NCBI GenBank assembly: GCA_036320915.1
Contig: JAXBDG010000001.1
Location: 1,116,001 to 1,180,000, forward strand
DNA: 64,000 bases
Source: Linnemannia elongata
Taxonomy: Eukaryota > Mortierellomycota > Mortierellomycetes > Mortierellales > Mortierellaceae
Direction: 5' to 3'
The position numbers and the translations under genes are program-made. The notes below the pieces were generated by a model that saw nothing but the letters and a program-made list of their open reading frames with translations, was not told the DNA's origin and did not search any database. Shown piece after piece: positions 36,963 to 47,391 of the stretch (the stretch's first letter is position 1; every line of letters starts with the position of its first letter).

Positions 36963-39890
36963 ATGGCTCCTAGAAAACGGAAACAGGGTCAGAAGCAGAC
37001 TCACTTAAACGCCACCAACGGACACGTACACACCAACGGAAACGGAAACGGAAACGGCAACACTCAGAACACCAACAACAACAACAAAGACAGCAATGGC
37101 AATGCTAATTCCAATCACGACAACAACAACCCATCCCCACACGACGGATTCACAGGTGAGGTCAAGGAGGCCCTGGAGAAACTGTCAAACGCCTTGCCTA
37201 AGAACTCAAAGGTCGAGGTCAGACACCCAACCCTCAGCCGGAACCCCTCCGTCGCCAACTACCTTCGCCAAACACTCTTTGTCAATGATGTTGACGTCCA
37301 AGACCACAAGAAGCACGTCCCTGCCGGAACGCGCCGTCGGGTGGTCCTCTTACTCGGTATCATTATCGGAATGGGTCTGGCGACTGTCCTGATGCGCCAA
37401 TCCAAGGACGCGGCTTACATGGAGGCATTCTCGCACTACTTTCAGGACTTTGATCTGGCCTCAATGGTCCCCTCAGGAATGATCCCTGACGAGTTTATCG
37501 GCAACGTCTCGGCCATGTTCAGACCAGAGATCTTGACAGAGGAAGAGTTCTATCCTGGAGAGGAGCTCCGTGAAGAGCACGGATATAAGCCAAAGTATCC
37601 TGTAGGTAGAAGGGGGGAATGGATAAACAACAGCCCGATATCGTATGATGCGCTGTTTTTTGAAAGGATTTGTAGTTGATCCCGCGAAACTGTCAATGCG
37701 TCTTTGTTTTACTTTACTAATCGGCCGACTTTGCAACCGCACCCTTGACGCGTGCTTCATAGGTTACCATGATCCCCGGAATTGTCTCTACTGGTCTCGA
37801 GTCATGGTCAACAACAAACAACAGCTGTTCTCAAAAGTACTTTCGCAAGCGCATGTGGGGCACTACCAGTAAGTCTTGGCGTTATCGTCATTATGCTCAA
37901 TTTTTTCAAGACAGTAAGAGTATGGGCAACGACAATTTGAACTCATCCGCATTTGTGCGCATGTTTGCTTTTCTTTCCATTCACTCTTAGCTATGTTCAA
38001 GGCAGTACTACTGGATAAAGATTGCTGGATCACCAATTTGAGATTGGATCCCGAAACAGGTGTTGACCCAGAAGGCGTTCGTCTGCGTGCTGCCCAGGGT
38101 CTTGAGGCGGCCGACTACTTTGTTCAGGGGTAGGTCCATGCGACATTATCTTTTTTTCCCTATGCGCATTGTCGCTTTTTCATGTGAAATGCGGAGGAAA
38201 CAAACATTATTTTAGTCATGAATTCGGCCATCATGACGACATTGAACACAAACCACAAACACTTTACCTGTGCCTGAAGTCGGTTCGCTACGTAACTAAC
38301 CGAGTGTTTACGTTCTCTTCTCTGACACTGTTAATAGTTACTGGGTGTGGGCGCCCATTATTAAGGTAAAGGGTGGATTTTTTTCTATGTTTGTTGCGTA
38401 CTCGGATCGCTTGGTGATTGGTACTAACCCGACGTTATTATCCCTGTTGTCGTTGTAGAACCTTGCTGCTATTGGATACGACAACAACAACATGTACCTA
38501 GCGTCATACGACTGGAGGCTTTCCTTTGCCAATCTAGAGAACCGTGACAATTACTTTTCACGCCTCAAGTCCAACTTGGAGCTCTCACTCAAGATGACTG
38601 GAGAGAAGAGCGTCTTGGTGGCTCACTCGATGGGATCTAATGTCATGTTCTACTTCTTTAAGTGGGTGGAGTCGGACAAGGGCGGCAAGGGAGGTCCCAA
38701 CTGGGTTAATGATCACGTCCACACCTTTGTCAACATTGCTGGCCCAATGCTCGGAGTGCCCAAGACCTTGGCAGCTGTATTGTCCGGCGAGGTGCGTGAC
38801 ACCGCTCAATTGGGTGTTGTTAGTGCGTACGTACTGGAAAAGTTCTTTTCAAGACGCGAGCGCGCCGATCTATTTAGGAGCTGGGGAGGTCTGTCGAGTA
38901 TGATTCCCAAGGGAGGAAACCGCATCTGGGGGACTATCCATGGAGCTCCCGATGACGGTACACACGACGAGGAGGAGACGGTTATGAATGAGAAGATTGC
39001 CAAGAGCGAGGAGACTCCTGGAGCGACAACCAAGAGAAAGCATGGCGAGCAATCGCCTACTTTTGGAGCGATGTTGGCATTTGCAGAGGGATCCAACATG
39101 GAGAACCATGGCATGGACGAGAGTATGAGGCTTTTGTCCAAGATGGCGGGAAATGCCTACAACACGATGTTGGCCAAGAACTATACCGTTGGCGCTTCAG
39201 TCACACAAAAGCAAATGGACAAGACTACCAAGGATCCTGCTAGCTGGACCAACCCATTGGAGGCCACGCTTCCCTATGCGCCCAAGATGAAGATCTACTG
39301 TCTCTATGGAGTCGGCAAGTCTACTGAGAGGAGTTACACCTACAATCGTGTCAGCGATCTCGCTCCTCAGATCTTTGATCAGAGACCAGGCAATGTTTCA
39401 GACGAGACTGGACAGGTCCCAAACATCTACATCGACACAACTGTCCACGACGACAAGCTAGGAATCAGCTACGGTGTCCACCAAGGCGACGGGTAATCAT
39501 CAATTGATGGTCGATTATGTCTCCTTCATGCGAATGATGTGTTTCTTTGTACTCATCCTTATGCCATTCATTCTCCAATCTCTTTTGCCACTTGATAGTG
39601 ATGGAACGGTGCCGTTGATGTCGACGGGATACATGTGCGTGGACGGGTGGAGCAAGAAGCTGTACAATCCAGCTGGTTTGAAGGTGATCACTCGCGAGTT
39701 TACACATCAGAGCAGTCTCTCGCCAGTCGACATTCGTGGAGGCAAGCGGACGGCGGACCATGTCGACATCCTCGGTAACTATCAAGTGACAAAAGATCTT
39801 TTGGCGATCGTCGCAGGCCGCGATGGCGATGGTCTCGAGGAGCAGATCTACTCCAAGATCAAGGAGTATTCTGCCAAGGTCGACCTCTAA
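36963..39890 (+). CDS. LRO1: Phospholipid:diacylglycerol acyltransferase (PDAT, Lro1-type)
   Basis: Six exons, 36963-37601, 37763-37868, 37991-38129, 38338-38365, 38459-39492 and 39599-39890, give 745 residues. PDAT transfers an acyl chain from a phospholipid to diacylglycerol to make triacylglycerol without acyl-CoA, at the ER. The N-terminus is basic then Asn/Gly-rich, followed by one membrane anchor at about 127-145 (VVLLLGIIIGMGLATVLM). The LCAT-like lumenal domain has PGIVSTGLESW, SYDWRLSF, nucleophile elbow AHSMGSN (Ser near 361), DGDGTVPL (Asp near 650) and ADHVDILGN (His near 703), a complete Ser-Asp-His triad. Exon 4 is only 28 bases (YWVWAPIIK). Mortierella-like fungi are oleaginous, so a storage-lipid role fits. 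Identification is very secure. Confidence 0.95.
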
Positions 39891-40211
39891 GTCTTGTAGA
39901 TTGTAAACCTGCATTCAACCCCCCTCCCCATAATAATTCACATTTTTCATTTTACTCTTCGTTATGACCCAACGGTCGCTTCGCCCCTGAGAAGAGCCAG
40001 AAGTGACGTGGAATTACTAGGCTGGGCGCCAAATAGTTTTCTTTGCTCGTTTTCCTTCCATGTCATAGCCATTGCTCATCTTTCTTCATCTTCACTTCAC
40101 CTTCTCCATCGTAATCCACCATCCACTCTTCATACTTCTTACATACTTGACGGCTAGTACCCCCTCACACCTTAGACACAAACCCACCAAGTCACTTCCC
40201 TTTATAACAGA
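39891..40211. other. Spacer between the PDAT and glucosidase II beta genes
   Basis: Tandem plus-strand genes 321 bases apart. The spacer holds the PDAT 3' end and a C/T-rich leader with a TTATAAC at 40202-40208. No gene. Confidence 0.6.
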
Positions 40212-42586
40212 ATGAAGAGCAATTCTGTTTGCTTCCCCATCTTGGCAACACTCGCCCTCAGTGTCGCCGTGACCAGAGCCAACGTGAACAACAACAACAA
40301 CACTCCCCGCGGCGTCTCTCCCTCCAGTAACGTTTTTTCCATCAATTGATAAGAAGAATTCATGTCCAACTGATAGAAGTTGACTTCGAATGAATTTAAC
40401 TAAAAAAGTAATAACCGTTCTGGTGTTTTTCAATTGCACGTTGTTTTTTAGACGCCAAGTTGTATGTCCCTGACAGCGGCGGCAACTGGAGTTGTCTTGA
40501 TGGATCCAAGATAATCCCATTCTCGGCTGTCAATGACGATTACTGCGATTGTGTCGATGGTTCTGACGAGCCTGGTAAGTCATACCTTTCGTTCCTCGGT
40601 AATAAATAAAGATAATCGTCAGTTTGAATTGGAACTAGGAAAATCAACATGTCTGTGCTCTCCACTTCCCTTCCTTCAGGCACATCGGCATGCGGAACAG
40701 GACAGTTTTATTGCGCCAACATTGGCCACACTCCCTCAAGTATCAAGACTTCGAGAGTCAACGACGGCGTCTGTGATGAGGAGTGCTGCGATGGCTCGGA
40801 TGAGTATGACGGTCAGACTCACTGCCCTAATGTCTGTGAAGAAGTTGGAGCCAAGGCCCGGGAAGAGAACGACCGTATTCAATCGATCCAAAATGAGGGT
40901 GCTCGGTTACGTAGAGGGTTCATCAAGTACGGAAAGGCTAACAAAGTTTCGTTGGCTAATGAGCTCGAGACTCTGAAGGGCCAGGTCGACAAGGTCCAAG
41001 AGGCACTTAACGATGCCAGAGGTATGCTTTTCTTCACTAGACTGTGTTGTATCCCAAGATACTTCTGATGTTGCATTGTGGGGAGCAAAATGGGAAAATG
41101 ATTGGTATGAGCTAACTATCTCTGCTACCTATTCGTCCCCTGCGAACTGGTAGCTAAACTGGATGCGGCTAATGAGGCACAGGATGCTTATTTGGAGGGC
41201 AGCAAGAGCGAGCGTGAAGCGGCGCGTAAACAACAGCTGGAGCCCATTATTCAGGAACAGACCAAGCGCCTTAAGTATGCCACTGAGGTCAGGGATATGT
41301 TGAGGCTCACACTTCAAAATCTCAAGGAGAAGCACAACAAGAACTACCACGATCTTGCAGTCAAAGGTACTGTCTCTGGATTCGACGAGTACATTGTCGC
41401 ACAGGGCGAGAAGACAGACCCTGCACAGGAAGACTCGGATATTTCGTCGGATCGTCAGTTTGATACGCTAGTAGACGAGACGTCTGTGGTCCTGAGGGAT
41501 ATTGGAACCTTGCACGATCTCTTGGATGGCATGAAGCGGGACTACAACACCGAGTACAATGACGAGGCGGTTTTGGCTGCTGTCAGGGTCACGGAGGATT
41601 TTGAGGTCACCTGGGACTCGAGCAGACTGGACTTTGTCGATGTCGAGCATTTAGTTCTTCCTGAGGAGTTGCCAGTCGACAACCCTGAGGCCGAGAAGTT
41701 CAGAGATGGTAAGGGCGTACGCTATGGTGTCGACAGATATTACTGGCGTTACTTGAGGTCGACCCAAAGAGATACTTACATGACGTTTTTTTATTTTATT
41801 TTTTTATTTTTTTTTTATTTTTTTTTTATTTTTATTCACGACATGTTAGAAGTGGATTTGGCTCAGGAGGCATTTAATGACGCGAGCGATAAGGAGAGCA
41901 AGGTCCAAGAAGGCATTCGGGAGATTGAGCGCAAGCTTAACATGGATTTCGGACCTGACGAGACTTTTGCCCAGCTCGTCGATAACTGCTTTGACTTTAA
42001 GGATACCGAGTACGTGGAGAGAGCCGCCCTTGCAGATGCAATCTGAGATTATGCAGGAGTATATATCTTGGCGCTTCAATTACTTACTTTACTTCTTTGT
42101 TTCGTTTGTAGGTACACTTACTCGATCTGCCTGTTTGGTGATGCCAATCAGAATTCACACTCTAGCACACACCTTGGGTAAGAATCCTTCTTTGCTTTGG
42201 ACTAATACTATTGATCACATCAGGTATCGCTTCTCGATATTCACCCATCCTTTCACCTTGTCAATGCTATCACCAATAGCAAATTTTCGGGATGGGAAGG
42301 AGACAACTACGACGTCCAGATGTACACAGAAGGCGCAAAATGCTGGAACGGACCTGAGCGATCGGTCAAGCTCGTAATGTCCTGTGGTACCAAGACCGAG
42401 ATTGTCTCTGTGACAGAGCCTGAGAAGTGCGAGTATTTGTTTAAACTCCAGACACCTGCTGTGTGCCCTATCCCCGAGGGCGAGGCTGAAGGTGAAGGGG
42501 ATGCTGAGGACCAGGAGCAGGAACAGAGTGCGGAGGGAGTTCAGCAGGAAGGAGAGGAGAATACCCGGAAGCACGATGAGTTATAA
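40212..42586 (+). CDS. GTB1: Glucosidase II beta subunit (PRKCSH/GTB1-like), HDEL-tailed
   Basis: Seven exons, 40212-40326, 40452-40574, 40680-41021, 41154-41708, 41850-42009, 42112-42177 and 42280-42586, give 555 residues. It is the non-catalytic subunit that retains glucosidase II in the ER and binds mannose on N-glycans, needed to trim glucoses in the calnexin cycle. A signal peptide (about 1-23) precedes the GIIbeta N-domain with two LDL-receptor-A-like Ca-binding loops ([27 protein letters not shown]). A long coiled coil with an acidic stretch follows. The C-terminal MRH lectin domain contains [38 protein letters not shown] and [13 protein letters not shown]. An acidic tail ends in HDEL, a ligand for the ERD2 receptor at 4442-5695. 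The 41709-41849 intron carries a T-rich tract. Identification is very secure. Confidence 0.94.
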
Positions 42587-42924
42587 TAGACCTTGACAGC
42601 TTAATAAACGCACGAGAAAGGACTCAGGTGTAGAATGTCGATCCTTTTATGTGATCGTAACTGCAAGCTGGAACTACTCAAAGATGACTTCATACTGCTT
42701 ACGGGTGGCTGCTGTGGCTTTGATATGTCAAGACAAATTGGCAATTATTAGAGCCTCGCGAAGTAAGATTATATATTATAATCTTACTTTTCTGTTTCTT
42801 CCTCGACCTTCACGACTAAAAGCGCCACTTGGTTGAACAGGTCGTGTACAAAGTACAGCAAGGAATCAACGCCGCCATTTTCTCTCCTCTCCACTTCATT
42901 AACCTCACAGGACTCTAAATCGCC
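42587..42924. other. Spacer between the glucosidase II beta and ISY1 genes
   Basis: Compact 338-base spacer with an AATAAA signal at 42602-42607 after the first gene and a pyrimidine-rich leader before ISY1. It includes a TAATCTTAC...GTAAGATTA-like inverted pair (42761-42788). No gene. Confidence 0.5.
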
Positions 42925-44278
42925 ATGGCCAGAAACGAAGAAAAGGCGCAGTACGTTACACTCAGCATGCCTACTTCGACGGTTCTCTTGCAATCAGTAT
43001 TCCCTCACCACTTCTTAATGGAGATCAGCATCAACTAACATCACATGTTTTCTTTATTTTCCTTTATGAAAAAAGATCTATGCTGTATCGCTTTCGCGAG
43101 GCAAAGAATGCAGAGCTGGGCGGGTCAAAAGTACAGCAGCGCCGACCCTTCCGGGTGTCAGAGGTCACTTCCTTGACCGAGGCGGAGAAGTGGCGTCGGA
43201 ACACTATTGGTGACATCTCTAAGAAGATGAGCAAGATTCAGGACAGTACGTTTCCTTTGTTGTTTTTGTGTTTGTTGTTTCACGGATAGGCGCAACGCCT
43301 ACCCGACTCTGCCTTTAGCATTTTATTGTTGTAATACTGGCATGACAATGACTTACTTGATTGGTTGCTAATCAATTGTTGTTAATCTTTGTTTTGTGCA
43401 TGTAGGCAGCATATCCGACTTTCAGATCCGCGACTTGAACGACGAGATCAACAAATTGATGCGTGAGAAGTATCGTTGGGAACAGCAGATCGTGGATCTT
43501 GGCGGTGTCGACTACAGGGTAAATTGCCACAGGACAAAGTCGGCAACTTTGGATCGTGTCAGGAATCTCATATACATGGATCGGCTGACACGTTTCTGCA
43601 ATTGTTCACCATCGATATGTTAGATAACTGGCCCAAAGACATTGGATGCACAAGGCAAAGAAGTCCCCGGTGCTCGTGGATACAAATATTTCGGACGCGC
43701 AAAGGATCTCCCAGGTGTCAAGGAACTCTTCCAGCCCAAACGTAAGCATCACCTGGGATTGTTTCTTTATTCATCATATAACGGTACTGTCCTACCTAAC
43801 ATTCCCATTAACGTCCCCTGCCTTTGTCTATTTCATCGCTTTAGCATTGACGCTGAAGGAAAAGACTAGGGCAGAACTTCACCGCAACGTTGATGCCGAT
43901 TACTACGGATACCGAGACGAGGAAGATGGCACGCTTCTGGAGTTTGAAGAAGAGCAGGAGCGCATTGGTACACTATCTATTACTATGATATTGTTGTTCT
44001 TATTTTTCGAAACTGCTATATTGGTAATCTCAATTGTCTTGATTCTAACTCAATCATCGTCTCTTTGTTGTGTCCTAGCGATGGAGAAGGCATTGGAGCA
44101 AGCAGAGGAGGCGGACGAGGACACAATGGAGGTGGACGGAGAGCAAGGCGAAAGACCCCAGGCTCTGGGTACATTGTACGTGCCTTCGCAAAAGGAAGTG
44201 GAAGAGTACCTCGTCAAGAGGAGGAAGCAGGCTATTCTGGACCGCTACGTGAACGAGGATTTGGTCAAGACTGCGTAA
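42925..44278 (+). CDS. ISY1: Pre-mRNA-splicing factor ISY1
   Basis: Six exons, 42925-42950, 43076-43245, 43406-43518, 43624-43741, 43845-43967 and 44079-44278, give 249 residues, compared with about 235-285 in the family. ISY1 belongs to the NineTeen complex of the spliceosome and acts at the first catalytic step. Signatures: MARNEEKAQSMLYRFREAK at the N-terminus, RRPFRVSEVTSLTEAEKWR, RDLNDEINKLMREKYRWE, GPKTLDAQGKEVPGARGY, YKYFGRAKDLPGVKELF and KTRAELHRNVDADYYGY. The C-terminus has an acidic coiled coil and VPSQKEVEEYLVKRRKQ. The start codon lies in a 26-base first exon. Another spliceosome gene, CWC22, lies at 51803-54555, with no evidence of shared regulation. Identification is secure. Confidence 0.94.
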
Positions 44279-44534
44279 TGCCTCCCATATCACATCCGAT
44301 TCAACATGCCACCCACGCTCACACTCTACTCCCGTTCCTTCGACGGATGAACACACATACAAACACAAAAAAATGTACAATAATATTGCAACCTCTTCAA
44401 AATCAGTTTGTTCAAGGATCGTTGTTTTAGAATTCATATCAAATTGTCTATTTCATTATCTCAAGATGCTTTGTTTTTGTTTTTGTATCTTTTGGGGGTC
44501 AGCGTTAAAAGGATTTAGGGAAAACAAGGAAAAA

Positions 44535-47104
44535 CTATACAGTTGGAGGGGAAGGAGGAGTGGTGGACGAGGATGCAGCAGGGGGAGAGTCGGTAGTGGG
44601 TGCAGATGTTGAGCCGTTAGCGTACTGCTCATCCTGGGCAGTGACCTCAGTTCCCAAGAGCTCGTGCAACTTGTCCTGGAAGGGGCGCTTGCCAAGGAGT
44701 CGCTCCATATCTGCGCGGTTCAAGACCTCTTTCTCCATCAACAGCTTGGCAACCTTCTCGACATCGGCACGCTTCTCGGTTAAAAGGTTGGTCGTCTTGC
44801 GGAATGCCTGGCCGATCAATGACCGCACCTGGTTATCGATCAACTGGCCAGTCTGCTCACTGTAGGGCTTGGTGAACTGGTTCTCTTTCTCGGGGTTGCC
44901 GTATGACAGGGGTCCAAGCTCAGTGTCCATTCCATAGGTGGCCACTAATTGTTTTAAACAATGTGCGGTCGAAATTAGTCTTTTGAGCCGATTCACAATT
45001 TCTAATTGTATGAGCAGAGTAACAATGAAAGTAACATACCTTGGGCGTAGGCCATCTTGGTGACCTTTTGGAGATCATCCTGAGCACCGGTGGTGATAGT
45101 GCCGAAAAAGATGTGCTCAGAGACACGTCCACCAAGAGTCATGCACATGCGATCCATGAGCTGCTGAGTCGAGTACAGGTACTGGTCCTTGGGCAGGTAC
45201 TGGGCATATCCGAGAGCGCCAACACCGCGAGGGATGATGGAAACCTTCAACAAGGGGTCAGCGTGCTCCAGGTACCATCCTGCAACAGCGTGACCAGCCT
45301 CGTGGTAGGCAACAGTCCTCTTCTCCTCAGGCGACAACACTTTGGACTTCTTCTCCAAACCAACAATGACACGCTCAATCGCAGCTTCAAAATCAGCCTC
45401 GACCACAGTCTCCTTGTTGTGTCTGGCTGCGATGAGAGCAGCCTCGTTACAGACGTTGTGGATATCGGCTCCAGAGAATCCAGGGGTAAGAGCAGCCAAC
45501 TTCTGTGCCAGTTTGGGAATATCCTCCTCCGTCTTGATGGGTCTCAAGTGAACTTTGAAGATGTCGCCTCTGCCCTTGATGTCTGGACGGTCAATGGCAA
45601 TGTGGCGATCGAAACGACCAGGTCTCATCAAGGCATCGTCCAGAACATCAGGTCTGTTGGTTCCAGCCAAGACAACAACGTGCTCATTCGATCCGAAACC
45701 GTCCATCTCGACCAACAACTGGTTCAAGGTGCTCTCACGTTCATCGTTACCGCCAAACTGACCACCCTTGCCACGAGCCTTTCCGATGGCGTCAATCTCG
45801 TCAACAAAGATAATGCAAGGGGCATGCTTCTTGGCGCTGGCAAAGAGATCACGGACACGAGACGCTCCGACACCGACAAACATCTCCACGAATTCCGATC
45901 CTGAGACGCTCAAGAAGGGGACGCCAGCCTCACCGGCAGTAGCTTTGGCCAAAAGCGTCTTTCCTGTTCCGGGGGGTCCACTGAGAATAGCGCCCTTGGG
46001 GATCTTGGCTCCCAGCTTCTCGTAAGCAGCAGGGTTCTTCAAGAACTTGACAAACTCCATAATCTCAACCTTAGCCTCGTCCATTCCTGCAACATCCTTG
46101 AACTTGACGGTGATGTCGGTCTCCTGGTTAAACAGCTTGGCCTTGGACTTACCGACGCCAAAGATGCCCTGTCCTGCTCCTCCGCCTCCCTTCTTGGCCA
46201 TGTAGACAAGAACACCGACCAACAACAGGGTAGGTGCAAAGTGGATCAGGGTGCCCAGGACGTTGACCTCATCCCTGTAAGAGACTGGGATGCGCTCCGA
46301 TCCAGGAATACCGAGCTCTGACTGTGCCTCATCCAACTTGCGCTCAAAAGCCTCAACCGATCCAATGCTGAATGTGTAGGTCGTTCCGTGGGGCTGGCCC
46401 AAAGCGCCAGGGATCTGGCCGGGAGCATCACCGCGCAAAAAGACCTTGACTCTGTTCCTGTTCAAGACAACAAGACGATCCACCAATCCGCGATCCAAGA
46501 AAGTCGATCTGAACTCCTGCCAGGTGATCTCGCGGGTGTTGTCTGAAGGCGACATGGCCTTGTAGAGAACGTAGGAGGTGAAGGCGATAGGGAGGACGGT
46601 GTTGGGGTTGATCTTCATCTGATAGAACTGGCCCTCTGGAGGAGGGATAGGCTTGCGGTTAGGTTGACGCTGGCTTCCGCCCTGATTATTGCTGTTGTTA
46701 CTGCTGTTTCCTTTGTTCTGGCTGCTGCGCTCGGAATTGTGGTTCTGGTGAGGTGTGTTGTTGTTGGAAGAACCTTTTTGACCGCCGTTTCCGCTGTTTC
46801 CTGACTTTGAGGCCTGCTGTTGTCCGCCGTTCTCGGCCTTCTTGGCAGCATCGCGGAGGACCTTGCCGAAAAAGTTCTCGAATCCCTTGGGGACATTGTC
46901 GGGTCTGTTGTTCTCGCCATGGGGCTGCTTGTCGGCAGAGTAAAATCGTGTCTGGATGCGACGTTGGTAGAGTCCTGATCGGGACGAGTTGAAGATGGAA
47001 GTGGAAGAGAGGTGGTTGAGACGGGACAGAGATAAGGGAGCACTGCCGCAGCCCTTGGAGGAAGCTGCCTTCAAGGGAGACGCCCTAGCTAGGAAGGCGC
47101 TCAT
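44535..47104 (-). CDS. Mitochondrial m-AAA protease subunit (Yta10/Yta12, AFG3L2-type)
   Basis: Exons 47104-45040 and 44944-44535 join in phase to give 824 residues. It is an ATP-dependent zinc metalloprotease of the inner membrane, facing the matrix, that degrades unassembled membrane proteins and matures bL32m in yeast. The N-terminus is Ser/Arg-rich, consistent with a presequence, followed by an Asn/Gln/Gly-rich linker. Two membrane segments flank the intermembrane-space domain (near [17 protein letters not shown] and [18 protein letters not shown]). Then GPPGTGKT (Walker A, about 375), [11 protein letters not shown] (Walker B, about 435), [20 protein letters not shown] (SRH) and [10 protein letters not shown] (zinc HExxH, about 600) complete the FtsH architecture. 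The C-terminus ends in a Ser/Thr/Pro tail. It is converging with ISY1. Which of the two subunit types it is cannot be settled here. Confidence 0.95.
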
Positions 47105-47263
47105 GATGTGAATGATGGTAGGAATGAAATGTGAAGAAGCACAAAGTCTGAAATGAGAGCCAACTCTCAGGTTATTTAAAAAAAAAAGATCTGTCAAAAG
47201 TCGTGTGAAGGACAACCGAAGATCGAAAAGCGGAAAGCCTACGTCATCGAAGCGCTTGGATAG

Positions 47264-47282
47264 GGAAGAATGGGCGCATAAA
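47264..47282 (+). repeat. Left terminal inverted repeat of the two-nuclease element
   Basis: GGAAGAATGGGCGCATAAA. Its reverse complement occurs at 51716-51734 with a single mismatch (18 of 19), and the inner 14 bases AATGGGCGCATAAA (47269-47282) match perfectly. It ends 109 bases before the element's start codon. No target-site duplication is evident outside. Confidence 0.7.
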
Positions 47283-47391
47283 CTCATATTTGGATGGATT
47301 AAAAGGGACAAGACAATGAGCATAAGTTTCCCACCCTTTCAACTTTATACATCTCCCAAACTGCTTTGACTACTCATACCTTTTATCAGTC

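Noticed and set aside
4442..42586. ERD2 and the HDEL-tailed glucosidase II beta as a functional cluster
   Set aside because: They are 35 kb apart with unrelated genes between; both are universal housekeeping genes, so co-occurrence is probably coincidental.
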